64,000 bases of DNA. Origin: Lentisphaerota bacterium (lineage in GTDB: Bacteria > Verrucomicrobiota > Lentisphaeria > Victivallales > Victivallaceae). The translations under genes were made by a program, and so were the position numbers. The stretch is from NCBI GenBank assembly GCA_015061805.1, contig SUVV01000006.1, positions 58,471 through 122,470 on the forward strand, read 5' to 3'. Shown one piece after another: positions 51,280 to 61,273 of this stretch. The notes beneath the pieces were generated by a model. The model did not search any database. It saw only the letters and a program-made list of their open reading frames with translations, and was not told the DNA's origin. The stretch's first letter is position 1. Each line of letters opens with the position of its first letter.

Positions 51280-52115
51280 TTCACATCCTCCCCGAGTTGA
51301 GAATTTTTCTTCACAAAACAGGATTCAAAGACCAGCAGCACCGGACCGGAAAGAATATAAGCTCCGGTGAGAAATGCCAAACCATCCATCCGGAAACAGA
51401 CCAGAATCGCCGCCGCTACCAGCACTAACGGCATTTTCTTACGGTTTCTCCGGATGGACATCAGCCATTTGCCGGCATGGATATAAGGAACCTTGCTGGT
51501 CATCATCAAACCGAGAAATGCCGCAAAGAAAGGCAGATAACGTCCGACATACTTGAGCATTTCATCATTCGCACCGAAGCGGTGTTTCAAAAAAATCACC
51601 GTGACACAGAGCGCGGCGGCGGCTCCGGGAGAAGGGAGTCCGGAGAAACGGTCAGAGGAAGATTTGGTCTTCAACGTGGCATGCACATTATAGGTCGCCA
51701 GACGCAGTGCCGCTCCACCGAGGTAGATACTGCACAGCAGATAGATCCCGATGCGCCAGTAAAGATGGGGTTCCCAATCGAAACAGCATTCAGCAAACAG
51801 CGCCGTCATGATTGCCGGGGTAACACCGAAAGTGACCATATCCGACAGCGAATCCATCTGAATACCATGTAAACTTGCCGCATTGAGCAAGCGGGCGGCA
51901 AGTCCGTCAAAGACATCGAAAATCATCGCAAAGAAAATCACCCATGATGCAACATAAAAAATATTGATCGCCATCGACGGTTGCGCCTTGAAGGACTGTA
52001 TCATATATAATATGGCGGCAAAACCGCACAACGAATTGCACAAGGTGAGCATGTTCGGAATATATTTCAGAAAACGCGCCTGGGATTGTAAAACTTTTGA
52101 ACTCTTTTTCATCAC
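51276..52115 (-). CDS. pssA: CDP-diacylglycerol-serine O-phosphatidyltransferase
   Basis: The 279-residue membrane protein has the CDP-alcohol phosphotransferase motif spelled out as DGLAARLLNAASLHG, then IQMDSLSD (D-G-x2-A-R-x8-G-x3-D-x3-D). The rest is hydrophobic helices, with FGVTPA after the motif as in PssA. It makes phosphatidylserine for phosphatidylethanolamine; a psd gene is not in the window. The C-terminal helices and its length are typical of type II PssA. Confidence 0.9.
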   Translation of the reverse strand: MMKKSSKVLQSQARFLKYIPNMLTLCNSLCGFAAILYMIQSFKAQPSMAINIFYVASWVIFFAMIFDVFDGLAARLLNAASLHGIQMDSLSDMVTFGVTPAIMTALFAECCFDWEPHLYWRIGIYLLCSIYLGGAALRLATYNVHATLKTKSSSDRFSGLPSPGAAAALCVTVIFLKHRFGANDEMLKYVGRYLPFFAAFLGLMMTSKVPYIHAGKWLMSIRRNRKKMPLVLVAAAILVCFRMDGLAFLTGAYILSGPVLLVFESCFVKKNSQLGEDVK

Positions 52116-52136
52116 AAAATCTCCATATATTTTATT

Positions 52137-53144
52137 TTATTGTATAACATGATTATATCCGGAACTCTTTCCGGGAAGAAAGCTGCGGGATTTCAACGAT
52201 GCGAAACTCTCACCATTCCGGCATTGCAGAAAACCACGCTCAAATAAACAGCGGTCATAAAGACCGTTGAAAACAGTTCTGATATCAAACCCGCGCAACT
52301 CCGGCGCTTCATGCAGAGCATTGAATAAACCGGTGGTGCAATTATTGGTAACTGAGTGATAAAATTCATTCTTTCCCTCAAGTGCATCTGCCTGACGGAC
52401 GATTTTACTGAAGATTTTTTTCAAAACAGCACCTTGGGCGGTGGTGCGGTAACTGTAAACATCTTCGCCGCGGCACATGGTACGCAAGTCAATAATATCT
52501 CCGGGCGTTGACAACAACATCATCTGCCCGTACTGACGGTAGACACCGGGGAAGAAACAACCGCCTTTTTTGCCTTCCGGCACACGCGGTTCAAATGATA
52601 CAGCAAGCGACTTGCCGTCACTGAAATTGAAGCGCAACAGCATATGCGCGACCAAATCCGACCAATGCCAGTACGAAAAGATGATATCCATCGATTCCAG
52701 TTTTTCCGGATCAAAGATATCACTCCGGTAATTTACAGTAAAATTTTCCGGGGTACGGTAATGAAAATCCCGGATGTCGGTGATGCTGATCTTGCCATCT
52801 TTCAAAACCCCGACAGCAGGAAGTTTGCGGCATTCAATATTCCAGCGTTCCGAAGCAAAACGCCGTTCCGGAGTCTGCAAAAGGAATGCCAGTAATACCG
52901 CCGCTTCAATTACCAGAAGCATCCAGCGGGCGCGCGTGATAAAAAATCCGGCAATCAGCATCCCGGTCAGAGCAAGAGCAAAGCAAATGGTTTCCACTCC
53001 GGAAAAATCCCAGGTAAAGTAAAATGCGCCGGCACACCACGCACCGCCGGAGGCAAGCACGACAAAGAAAAATATTCCTGCCAAAACAGAAAATATTCTT
53101 TTATTCCGGAATTCCGGAGAACGCTTGCCGCAGGGGAATTTCAT
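52137..53144 (-). CDS. DUF4105-type membrane protein
   Basis: The 335-residue protein has about three N-terminal membrane helices and a C-terminal domain with SVTNNCTT and a conserved Cys/His pattern (FYHSVTNNCT) characteristic of DUF4105. The family is thought to be a Cys-peptidase-like periplasmic domain; function is unknown. It overlaps the AI-2E-type gene by 4 bp. Confidence 0.7.
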   Translation of the reverse strand: MKFPCGKRSPEFRNKRIFSVLAGIFFFVVLASGGAWCAGAFYFTWDFSGVETICFALALTGMLIAGFFITRARWMLLVIEAAVLLAFLLQTPERRFASERWNIECRKLPAVGVLKDGKISITDIRDFHYRTPENFTVNYRSDIFDPEKLESMDIIFSYWHWSDLVAHMLLRFNFSDGKSLAVSFEPRVPEGKKGGCFFPGVYRQYGQMMLLSTPGDIIDLRTMCRGEDVYSYRTTAQGAVLKKIFSKIVRQADALEGKNEFYHSVTNNCTTGLFNALHEAPELRGFDIRTVFNGLYDRCLFERGFLQCRNGESFASLKSRSFLPGKSSGYNHVIQ

Positions 53145-54958
53145 ACATGCTCTCCTGTGCCGCCGGCTCTGTCGCCGGTACGATGCAGAAAATTACGGTA
53201 CAACTGCGGGATGATGAACTTCGCCACCGAAGCGGCTGGCAGAGCAAAGATCATACCGGTAATACCGGCAAAGATCGCACCGAGCAACACCACGATAATG
53301 GTTTCAAGAGTACTCAAACCGAGGGCTTCACCGATCACCGCCGGATAAAGGATAAATTGTTCAATAATACCGTTGTAGATGAGGTAGGCAACAATGATCC
53401 ACAACAGAGATGCTCCGGATGCTCCGCCGAAAGCCATGGTCACCAGCAATGTGATCGCGCAGGAGATGACCGGGCCGAGATAGGGCAGCAGAATTCCGCA
53501 ACCGGCAATGATGCCCATGAGCCAGAAAAACGGCACCCCCATGAAGAAAAATATGGTAGTATACACCGTTGAATCGATCAGAACCAAGGATAAATATCCC
53601 TTGAGCCAGATCCGCAACCGGAAAAACACTCCTTCAATGATCTGGCGGGCTTCTGCGATGATCGCTTCGTTGGCACCCGGCAGCCAGATACCGTTGAAGA
53701 TCATCCGGATCACATATTCACTCTTGGATTTGTCGCTGTCATCCTGACGGCAGAATTCCGCCAGTTTGAATAAAAACAGCAGAGCAAAAAACAAGGACAA
53801 AAGCAAATCGACAAAAAATGCAGTTACCGCGCCGAAAATATCTGCGGTGACCGACAGCATTCCGCCGCTGCGCTTGAGGAATTCATTTCCCAGCTGACCG
53901 CGGAATTCGGAATCATTGAACATTTTACTGACTGACTCAATGGAGTGACGGACAAGCGGAAGCGCCTGAAAGCGCTCTTTCCACGCATCGAGTTTACGGT
54001 TGATTTCAACGATATATCCGGAACTGTGACCGGAAAACACCGCCTGTTCCCGGAGCGACTTCCGCCATTGGCGCAAATACCCCCGGGAAAATCCGAAAAT
54101 TCCAATAAATAACGCGGTTACCAGTACGACACTGGTAAGTGCGGTAATGCCGACCGAGTTGCGGATAAGACGGTGTTCCTGCACCTTGGCTTCATCACGC
54201 GCTCTGAAACTGTCAGTTCGGGTGATAAGTGAAGAAAGTTTTCGCAACGGGGCGAAAATGAATGACAACACCGCACTGACACAATAAAAAAGACCGCTCT
54301 TGCGCCGCAACTGATCTTCGATAAACTTTTCAAGCGGCAGCAGTACGCAACCGATGATCAGTCCGAATATGACCGACTGCAGCAATTTGGCGGTAATAAC
54401 AAAGAGCAGCAATACTCCGATCGCCGCAATCACGCCCCATCCGGAACCGACCAGCAATTTATGCTTGTGATGCTCTTCCTGAAGTTGAGCATATTTGGAT
54501 TCGAGGAATGTTTTTCCGGTTCCGGCGCGTTCAGCAACCGAAAAAATCAGTTCGGAATCCGCCGGTGCATCTCCGGAGGCAACCGCCAGAGCCAACAAAA
54601 ATTCGATGATCTGCTCGCGCTTTTCAGCAGGGATATCCTGCAAACACAGCGCGGCTTCTTCCGGGGGCAGCGGCTCGGTATTGACCAGTTCCAGAAAGCG
54701 TTCTTCAGCGAAACTGTGGCCGAAGCGTTCTTCATAAAGCCGCCGGCAGATATCCCGACGGCTGCCTGAAATGCGGCCATCCTTGAACAGTATGGCATGC
54801 ACCAGAGAATTTATCGCATGGCGGATCCGGTTACCGCCGGAATTACCGGAGTTTTCATATCCGATAAAACCGGCGACAAAATCAAAACTGTCGCGCAATG
54901 TCCTGCCGACATTAATCCGGCTGAACAAAAACTGTCTGAATTTTCCAGAATCCGCCAT
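53141..54958 (-). CDS. AI-2E family transporter with N-terminal TerB-like domain
   Basis: The 605-residue protein is nearly twice the usual AI-2E/PerM length (~350). The first ~165 residues form a soluble helical domain with a TerB/DjlA-like pattern (HAINSLVHAILFKDGRISG and an LLALAVASGDAPADSE helix). The rest has about eight membrane helices of the AI-2E family, ending with LEKPIIV-like regions (TLETIIVVLLGAIFAGITG). AI-2E family proteins export small molecules or act as Na+(Li+)/H+ antiporters; the substrate is open. TerB domains often sense or scaffold at the membrane. Confidence 0.75.
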   Translation of the reverse strand: MADSGKFRQFLFSRINVGRTLRDSFDFVAGFIGYENSGNSGGNRIRHAINSLVHAILFKDGRISGSRRDICRRLYEERFGHSFAEERFLELVNTEPLPPEEAALCLQDIPAEKREQIIEFLLALAVASGDAPADSELIFSVAERAGTGKTFLESKYAQLQEEHHKHKLLVGSGWGVIAAIGVLLLFVITAKLLQSVIFGLIIGCVLLPLEKFIEDQLRRKSGLFYCVSAVLSFIFAPLRKLSSLITRTDSFRARDEAKVQEHRLIRNSVGITALTSVVLVTALFIGIFGFSRGYLRQWRKSLREQAVFSGHSSGYIVEINRKLDAWKERFQALPLVRHSIESVSKMFNDSEFRGQLGNEFLKRSGGMLSVTADIFGAVTAFFVDLLLSLFFALLFLFKLAEFCRQDDSDKSKSEYVIRMIFNGIWLPGANEAIIAEARQIIEGVFFRLRIWLKGYLSLVLIDSTVYTTIFFFMGVPFFWLMGIIAGCGILLPYLGPVISCAITLLVTMAFGGASGASLLWIIVAYLIYNGIIEQFILYPAVIGEALGLSTLETIIVVLLGAIFAGITGMIFALPAASVAKFIIPQLYRNFLHRTGDRAGGTGEHV

Positions 54959-54990
54959 CGCATTGACCTTTCAGTCATTCAAATCGATGT

Positions 54991-56025
54991 TCAGATGACC
55001 TGAACATCTTTCTTTCCGGCAACGACTTCACCGATGACGTCAGCGGTGAATCCGGCGCCGCGGATGATATCCAGCGCAGAATCTTTGGCATCCTGAGGCA
55101 CGAACCACACCATACCGACACCCATATTGAAGACGCGGTAGGCTTCTTCTTTACCGACGTTGCCTTCTTCGGTCAGCAGTTTGAAGATCGGCGGAACCGG
55201 CAGAGAACCGGGACGGAAAATGACCGAAACATCTTCCGGCAGAATACGCGGAACGTTGTCATAAAGACCGCCGCCGGTGATGTGAGCGATACCATCCAGC
55301 GGCAGACCGCTGTTCATCGCAGCCTTGATCGCGGAGTAGTAGCAGGTGTGGGGCTTGAGCAGCGCTTCACCGACAGTTTCGCCGAGAGAATCAACGTAGG
55401 TGTTGACGGTGTATTTGTTTTCACCGAAGAGGATCTTGCGGGCAAGGCTGTAACCGTTGGTGTGCAGACCGTTGGAAGCAATACCGATGGCGACGTGTCC
55501 CGGACGGATCTTTTCGCCGGTGATCAGTTTTTTCTTTTCGACGATACCGGTGATGACACCGACCAGGTCGAAGTCATTGCCGTACATTCCGGGCATTTCA
55601 GCGGTTTCACCGCCGAGAACAGCGCATCCGGCGGCCTTACAGGCACCGGCGATACCGGCAAGAACCTGCTCATAAAGCGGGCTGCGGAGTTTGCCGATGC
55701 CGATATAGTCGAGGAAGTAGACCGGTTCAGCGCCCTGAACAGAGATATCATTGATACAGTGGTTGACGATATCGTATCCGACCGTATCATACTTTTCCAT
55801 CGCGGCGGCGATCATAAGTTTGGTACCGACACCGTCGATACTGGCAACCATGACCGGTTCTTCATACTTGGAAAGGTCGATTTGGAAAAGTCCGCCGAAA
55901 CCGCCGATGGGGGAGAGCATTTCCGGACGGCGGGTAGCCGCCAGATCCGCTTTTACTTTACCAAGAAGATTGGTTGCGAGGTCGATATCGACTCCGGCTG
56001 CTTTATAAAGTTCGCTTTTTGCCAT
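54991..56025 (-). CDS. purM: Phosphoribosylformylglycinamidine cyclo-ligase
   Basis: The 344-residue protein matches PurM (AIR synthetase). It begins with the typical YKAAGVDID and includes the GGFGGLFQID region, DGVGTKL, GGETAEMPGMY, and HITGGGLYDNVPR for ATP and substrate binding. It closes the imidazole ring of AIR in purine synthesis. uxaC follows upstream, then purB, so two purine genes flank a sugar-acid gene. Confidence 0.96.
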   Translation of the reverse strand: MAKSELYKAAGVDIDLATNLLGKVKADLAATRRPEMLSPIGGFGGLFQIDLSKYEEPVMVASIDGVGTKLMIAAAMEKYDTVGYDIVNHCINDISVQGAEPVYFLDYIGIGKLRSPLYEQVLAGIAGACKAAGCAVLGGETAEMPGMYGNDFDLVGVITGIVEKKKLITGEKIRPGHVAIGIASNGLHTNGYSLARKILFGENKYTVNTYVDSLGETVGEALLKPHTCYYSAIKAAMNSGLPLDGIAHITGGGLYDNVPRILPEDVSVIFRPGSLPVPPIFKLLTEEGNVGKEEAYRVFNMGVGMVWFVPQDAKDSALDIIRGAGFTADVIGEVVAGKKDVQVI

Positions 56026-56051
56026 GATTATAAAAACTTTCTTTTGAAAAA

Positions 56052-57425
56052 TTAAAGATTCCAGAATTTCTTGGTACCGCTGAACGCCATTCTTTCGACC
56101 AGACCGGAAGCGATTTCCATCGGCATCTGACCGCGTTCAACATGGGCACCGATAACATCGGCCAGCACCCGGCGGAACATTTCAAACCGGGAACCGTAGC
56201 TCAACAGTTTACGGGAATCGGAAACCATACCGGCAAAATTGCTGAAAGTATCCGTTGAACCGATATATTCCAGCTGACGGCGCATGCCGACCGGAGTATC
56301 GAGCAGCCACCAGGCGGAACCGAGCGAAACCTTTTCGCCGAACGCGCGGGAGATGGTGGCAAGAGTGCCCTGATGGGACTGTTCGAGGCAGTACAGCACG
56401 ACTTTGAGCCGTCCGTCGAAACGGTTGAGGAAACTGCACAGCGCCGGAGCGTAGTCGAGATAGTGGTCACTGATATCGCCGCCGACATCGGGACCGAGGT
56501 TGTTGAAGAGAGTGGTGCGGACGTCGCGGACGGCGCCGAGGTGCAGCTGAGTTACCCAGTCGCTCTTGCTGTTGAGTTCAGCGGCTTCAGCGAGGAAGCA
56601 GCCCATGAAGCAGTTTTCTTCTTCAACGGTGAGTTTTTCTCCGGCCATAGCCTTTTTGAAGACCTTGTCAGCATCAGCGATGGAGTAATCCGCACGGAGG
56701 GGGATTTCGATACCGTGGTCGCTGGCGCGGCAGCCGCGGGCTTCAAAATAATCGTGACTCATCTTGACCGCATCGAGCAGATCGGTGATGCTGTTGAGTT
56801 TGAACTTGAAACGGGCGGCAACCTGATCCATGTAGGCTCTCCAGGTGGGAGCGAAAATTTTCATCGCCTTGTCCGGACGCCAGGTGGGACGGATAACAGT
56901 TCTGCCGAAAGCCTTGTTGGCGCGGTCGTGATCTTCGAGAGTATCGATCAGATCGTCGGTGGAACACATGACTTCAACGTTGAGCGGACCGGCAAGCAGA
57001 GCCTGAGGACGATAAGCGTCGGTGGCAAGTTTGGCGGTGACGGTATCGTAGATCATGGAACCGTTCTTTTCGCAGAGCAGTTCTTCGATGCCGAAGTAAC
57101 GCTTGAGGTCGAGGTGGATCCATTCATAAACGGGGTTTCCGGCGATTTCGGGAAAAACCTTTGCCAAAGCGAGGAATTTTTCTTTGGGAGTGGCGTTTTT
57201 TCCGGTGATAAGAGTTTCAGGAACGCCGCGTTTACGCATCATTTCCCAGACGTAGTGGTCGGTCGCCGCGAAGAGCTGCCAGGCATCGCTGTAGCAGTTG
57301 TTGTCAGCGATCTCTTTGACGTTGGCGTGGTTGTGCGGGTCAACCACCGGAAGATTTTTAACAACATCAAACAACTGCATTCCGGCTGCGTTGCTGATAA
57401 GGTAATTGTCACCCATGAAAGCCAT
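56052..57425 (-). CDS. uxaC: Uronate isomerase
   Basis: The 457-residue protein is an amidohydrolase-like UxaC with the metal-binding start PVVDPHNHA, the EWIHLDLKRYFGI block and a DTPVGMRRQ segment near the C-terminus. It converts glucuronate to fructuronate or galacturonate to tagaturonate for entry to central metabolism. A competing route for glucuronate is the predicted glucuronokinase in this window. It is co-directional with purB and purM. Confidence 0.94.
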   Translation of the reverse strand: MAFMGDNYLISNAAGMQLFDVVKNLPVVDPHNHANVKEIADNNCYSDAWQLFAATDHYVWEMMRKRGVPETLITGKNATPKEKFLALAKVFPEIAGNPVYEWIHLDLKRYFGIEELLCEKNGSMIYDTVTAKLATDAYRPQALLAGPLNVEVMCSTDDLIDTLEDHDRANKAFGRTVIRPTWRPDKAMKIFAPTWRAYMDQVAARFKFKLNSITDLLDAVKMSHDYFEARGCRASDHGIEIPLRADYSIADADKVFKKAMAGEKLTVEEENCFMGCFLAEAAELNSKSDWVTQLHLGAVRDVRTTLFNNLGPDVGGDISDHYLDYAPALCSFLNRFDGRLKVVLYCLEQSHQGTLATISRAFGEKVSLGSAWWLLDTPVGMRRQLEYIGSTDTFSNFAGMVSDSRKLLSYGSRFEMFRRVLADVIGAHVERGQMPMEIASGLVERMAFSGTKKFWNL

Positions 57426-57475
57426 AATAATTTATCCTTAATTTACGTTGATTGTATTTTGCACAAATTTGAAGA

Positions 57476-58921
57476 TCAGACATTGACCGCATCGCCGGAT
57501 TTGACATCGGAGGCGTTGGCGGCAAGCAGCGGACGGACTGTTTCGTTGAGGAATGCTTCGACCTGCTGCGGGGCTCTGCCGATGAATGCCGCAGGATCGA
57601 TGAAACTGTCGAAATCATCTTTGATCGCGGCAAATGCAGGATCATTGCGGAGGCGGTCGAGCAGATCGTTATCCAGACCTTCTTCTTTGACCCGGCGGCC
57701 GGCGGCCATGGAGTGTTCGCGGATGACTTCGTGCAGTTCCTGACGGTCGCCGCCGCGTTTGACAGTTTCCATGAGCAGATTTTCAGTCGCCATGAAGGGC
57801 AGTTCAGCGTTGATGTGCTTGGCGATGACCTTGGGCCACACCTGAAGTCCATCGGTAACGTTGATCAGAATGGAGAGGATGACGTCGGTCGCAAGGAAAG
57901 CTTCCGGCAGGACGATGCGCCGGTTGGCGGAGTCATCGAGAGTACGTTCAAACCACTGGGTGGCGGCGGTCATCGCCGCGTTGCCGGGCAGATTCATCAC
58001 ATAACGGGCAAGAGAAGTGATACGTTCACTGCGCATGGGGTTGCGTTTGTAAGCCATGGCGCTGGAACCGACCTGCTTGGCATTGAAGGGTTCTTCGACC
58101 TCTTTCATGCTGGCAAGCAGACGGATATCGGTAGCGATCTTGGCGGCACTCTGGGCGATTCCGGAGAGGACAGCCAGCACGAAGTAGTCGACCTTACGGG
58201 TGTAGGTCTGACCGGAAAGAGCGATCACATTATCGAATCCCATTGCCTTGGCAACGTTCTTTTCCAACTGGCGGCACTTGTCATGGTCGCCGTTGAAAAG
58301 TTCAAGGAAACTGGCCTGAGTTCCGGTGGTACCTTTGACACTGCGGAACGGAAGTTCATTCATTTCCCGGTCGAGCCGCTCAAAGTCAAGGACGAAGTCC
58401 TGCAGATAGAGAGCAAAACGTTTGCCGAGAGTGGTCAACTGGGCAGGCTGGAAGTGAGTGAAGCCCAGCATGGACATACCTTTATATTTATCGCAGAAAT
58501 CAGCGAGATTGGCGATCAGGCGGAGCATTTTTCCGCGAATGACCGCGAATGCTTCGCGGATCTGGAGCAGTTCAGTATTGTCAGTGACAAAGCAGCTGGT
58601 GGCACCGAGGTGGATAATGGGGGCCGCTTTGGGGCAGACTTCCGCATAAGCACGGATGTGGCTCATAACGTCGTGACGGAGATCTTTTTCAAACTGCGCG
58701 ACCCGGTCGAAGTCAATATCTTCGAGGTGGGCGGCAAGTTCAGCGATCTGCTCATCATCGATAGGGATACCCAGAGCCTGTTCGCATTTGGCGAGGGTGA
58801 GCCAGAGTTTTCTCCAGGTAGAGTGTTTATGCTGGGGCGACCAGATAAAACTCATCTCGCTGCCGGCGTAGCGGTCGGTCAGCGGATTACGGTACGAACT
58901 GTTTGCCGTTTTTTTGTCCAC
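57476..58921 (-). CDS. purB: Adenylosuccinate lyase
   Basis: The 481-residue protein starts at a GTG (58921) with GGAAAG upstream. The fumarase/aspartase superfamily signature reads SSAMAYKRNPMR, and the HLGATSCFVTDNT block holds the catalytic His/Thr region. PurB acts in both AMP and IMP synthesis. The length and motifs fit the eukaryote-like purB group better than E. coli PurB. Confidence 0.95.
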   Translation of the reverse strand: MDKKTANSSYRNPLTDRYAGSEMSFIWSPQHKHSTWRKLWLTLAKCEQALGIPIDDEQIAELAAHLEDIDFDRVAQFEKDLRHDVMSHIRAYAEVCPKAAPIIHLGATSCFVTDNTELLQIREAFAVIRGKMLRLIANLADFCDKYKGMSMLGFTHFQPAQLTTLGKRFALYLQDFVLDFERLDREMNELPFRSVKGTTGTQASFLELFNGDHDKCRQLEKNVAKAMGFDNVIALSGQTYTRKVDYFVLAVLSGIAQSAAKIATDIRLLASMKEVEEPFNAKQVGSSAMAYKRNPMRSERITSLARYVMNLPGNAAMTAATQWFERTLDDSANRRIVLPEAFLATDVILSILINVTDGLQVWPKVIAKHINAELPFMATENLLMETVKRGGDRQELHEVIREHSMAAGRRVKEEGLDNDLLDRLRNDPAFAAIKDDFDSFIDPAAFIGRAPQQVEAFLNETVRPLLAANASDVKSGDAVNV

Positions 58922-59167
58922 GATATCTTTCCTTAAGTTTTGTTTTCCCGCATTGAAACGGTAAAAACATTATAAAACACAATGACACTCTTATAATTTA
59001 CGGTGTCAAATCGATTTTGGCAAGTTGATTTTGTAATAAAACGACATAAATTCAGAAAAATATTTTTTGCATGATTCCGGCAAGTGCCGGAGCGGCGGCC
59101 TTCCCTGCCTCCGGATATGCTTCAAACGGGGAAGAGTTCAAAAAAAGAAATTTTTCGCAGCGCCGAC

Positions 59168-59196
59168 TTGACAGTTGCAATGTTGCGGTTTATATT
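59168..59196 (+). promoter_or_regulatory. Promoter of the glyoxalase-like gene
   Basis: TTGACA (59168-59173) and TATATT (59191-59196) are 17 bp apart, 40 bp ahead of the ATG at 59236. The 314-bp gap 58922-59235 also holds a short CCGGC/GCCGG hairpin (59077-59090) and AT-rich DNA near purB; nothing else is seen. Confidence 0.7.
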
Positions 59197-59235
59197 CAAT
59201 GGCGGACTGAATTAATTTTAAGGAAAAACTTTTCT

Positions 59236-59583
59236 ATGAAACACGAAATCCTTATTCTGGTAAACTCCCTGGAGGAGTGCCGCTATTTTTACCGGGAAAC
59301 CCTGCAGTTGGGGGAACCTGTCACCGACAGCAGTGAACTTGCCGAATTCAAACTCGGAGAAAATGTTTCTCTGGTACTCGAAGAGTGCCTTGCCAAATAT
59401 CTTGAACACACCTCCGGCGCGACCAGTTGGGTCATCGAAACCGGAAACTTCGATGAAATCTGCGGCAATCTGAAAAAACTCGGCATGCTCTCCGGAGATG
59501 AATTCATCCGCAAGGGCCGCCGCGCCCAAAAAGCGCATGACCCCGAAGGCAATCCGTTCATACTCACCGGAAAAATCAACTGA
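59236..59583 (+). CDS. Glyoxalase/bleomycin-resistance-like (VOC) protein
   Basis: The start is the ATG at 59236 (MKHEILILVNSLEECRYFYRE), after the promoter; the earlier in-frame start lies before the promoter. The 115-residue protein has the VOC betaalphabetabetabeta pattern (FYRETLQL and a late DPEGNPFIL, typical of VOC C-termini). Metal ligands are not obvious, so the reaction is unknown. It overlaps no neighbour and is followed 13 bp later by a membrane protein. Confidence 0.65.
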   Translation: MKHEILILVNSLEECRYFYRETLQLGEPVTDSSELAEFKLGENVSLVLEECLAKYLEHTSGATSWVIETGNFDEICGNLKKLGMLSGDEFIRKGRRAQKAHDPEGNPFILTGKIN

Positions 59584-59596
59584 TTTTCAAAACGCG

Positions 59597-61219
59597 ATGC
59601 TGACCCGCAGACACATTCTCTGTACCACCGGAATCGTTGCCGCCGCTGTAAGACTGGTCTTTTACGCGCTATTTTCCGGGACGATGTTCCGGCACTATCA
59701 CATGGTGACCGGATTGGATATGCAAACGCTGCTGCGTTTTTCCGAATGGGGCAAGTCCGACCAATTGGTGCCGCCCTTTTTTACCTTGCACCGGGTGGTG
59801 ATATATCTGATCTGGAAATTCAACCATGCCGTCCACTCGGTGGATATGCTTTTTTTACTGCAGGCGCTCTCCGGCATTGCCGGTGCCCTGGCGGTTGCGG
59901 ACCTCACGCTGAAGCTCAGCGGAAAGCGGAAAGCAGCGATCGTCGCCGGCATAATTTACGCGCTCTACCTGCCGTTTCTGATCTACGAATTTTCCGTACT
60001 TCAGGAAACATTCACTCTCAACACGCTCCTTTTTGCCGTGTGGATGACCATTTACGCAAGAAAAAAGCGGTTCACCTGTTTCCCGGCACTTGCCTCCGGA
60101 ATACTCTGGGGCTTTGTACTGACCGGAAGACCGGTATCTCTGCTGGTCGCGATCGCGGCCTTTGCGGCGGTTTTCCGGTATTGCAAGCGCAAACAGATGA
60201 TCAGGCGCTGGTGGATATTTCTCGCTGGAGCGTTGTTGATAACCGGAATCGCCTCCGGGTTCAACCATCACTTCAAAAGCGGCTGCGGACCATTCTACAA
60301 TGTTCTGCCCTACACCATCCGCTACAACACCGTTGAAAGCGCTTCCGCCTCCGAAAAACTCTCCGTCAAAGAAAGCAAGTGGAAAAAATTTGCTCTTACC
60401 GCAACCAAAATGATTCAGCGCACACCGCTGCTGCTGAGCGTCCGGGAACTGCCGGAAAATCAAAACATCTATTTCTGGCGGGAGAAAATGCCGGAAACCC
60501 GGCTGCTGCTCGGACCGGAAATTCTGATGACATTGACCGTTTTCGGTCTGCTGATGCTGCTGTTTTCCGGCAGATGGAAACATCCGGAAGGTATTATCCT
60601 GTGGATGCTTCTGCTCGCCCCTGCCCTCTGCGGCAGAGAAGCCATCGGCAGATACCGGCTGATGTTATGCCCCTATTTCATCATCATCGCAGTCATCGGC
60701 ATTTCCTCGGTTTCAAGAATAAAAAGCACCGTCAAAAAACGGATTTTCGTTCTGATTGCAGCGGTGACCGCACTTGGTGCGGCGGCATTTGAACTCAATC
60801 GCAACCACGGTTTGCGCCTTTCGGATTACCACTCCTGGGCGATCGCCACCGAAGCGGCATACGGAACCAATGATGCAATGGATGCCTATTACGAATACTG
60901 GGAAAAAAGTTTGATGCGTAACGACCGGGCTTTCCGGGTGATCCAGGATGCCGCCATGCGCAGTTCCAACTTTGAAATCGCCGCCCATGTCATCCGTCAG
61001 GCAGAACTTGCCGGAGCGGTCAACCCATCTCTTATCGCCTACTTTACCGGATTGCTTCATGTCGGCAAACAGAATCCGGACGGAGTATACCGCGCTTTTG
61101 CCAGAATAAAACCGGAAACCCTGCCGCCGGATATTCAAGTGCAATACAACCGCATTCTTTTTGAGACACTCAAATTTCTCAGGCAAAGAGAAAATAAACG
61201 GTTGAATAAATCTCTTTAG
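59597..61219 (+). CDS. GT39/PMT_2-like membrane glycosyltransferase
   Basis: The ATG at 59597 is chosen; the frame opens earlier inside the VOC gene. The 540-residue protein has about ten membrane helices, an N-terminal first loop with acidic residue (TGLDMQ), and the ALSGIAGALAVADLTL / GIIYALYLPFLIYEFS helices and GFVLTGRPVSLL typical of the PMT_2/ArnT-like family. These use polyprenyl-phosphate sugars to modify lipids or proteins outside. The C-terminal soluble region (~150 residues) is helical. Substrate unknown. Confidence 0.72.
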   Translation: MLTRRHILCTTGIVAAAVRLVFYALFSGTMFRHYHMVTGLDMQTLLRFSEWGKSDQLVPPFFTLHRVVIYLIWKFNHAVHSVDMLFLLQALSGIAGALAVADLTLKLSGKRKAAIVAGIIYALYLPFLIYEFSVLQETFTLNTLLFAVWMTIYARKKRFTCFPALASGILWGFVLTGRPVSLLVAIAAFAAVFRYCKRKQMIRRWWIFLAGALLITGIASGFNHHFKSGCGPFYNVLPYTIRYNTVESASASEKLSVKESKWKKFALTATKMIQRTPLLLSVRELPENQNIYFWREKMPETRLLLGPEILMTLTVFGLLMLLFSGRWKHPEGIILWMLLLAPALCGREAIGRYRLMLCPYFIIIAVIGISSVSRIKSTVKKRIFVLIAAVTALGAAAFELNRNHGLRLSDYHSWAIATEAAYGTNDAMDAYYEYWEKSLMRNDRAFRVIQDAAMRSSNFEIAAHVIRQAELAGAVNPSLIAYFTGLLHVGKQNPDGVYRAFARIKPETLPPDIQVQYNRILFETLKFLRQRENKRLNKSL

Positions 61220-61273
61220 GGTGTTATATTAGATGCAAGTTTTGTTTAATATATATACGGAGATATGATTATC

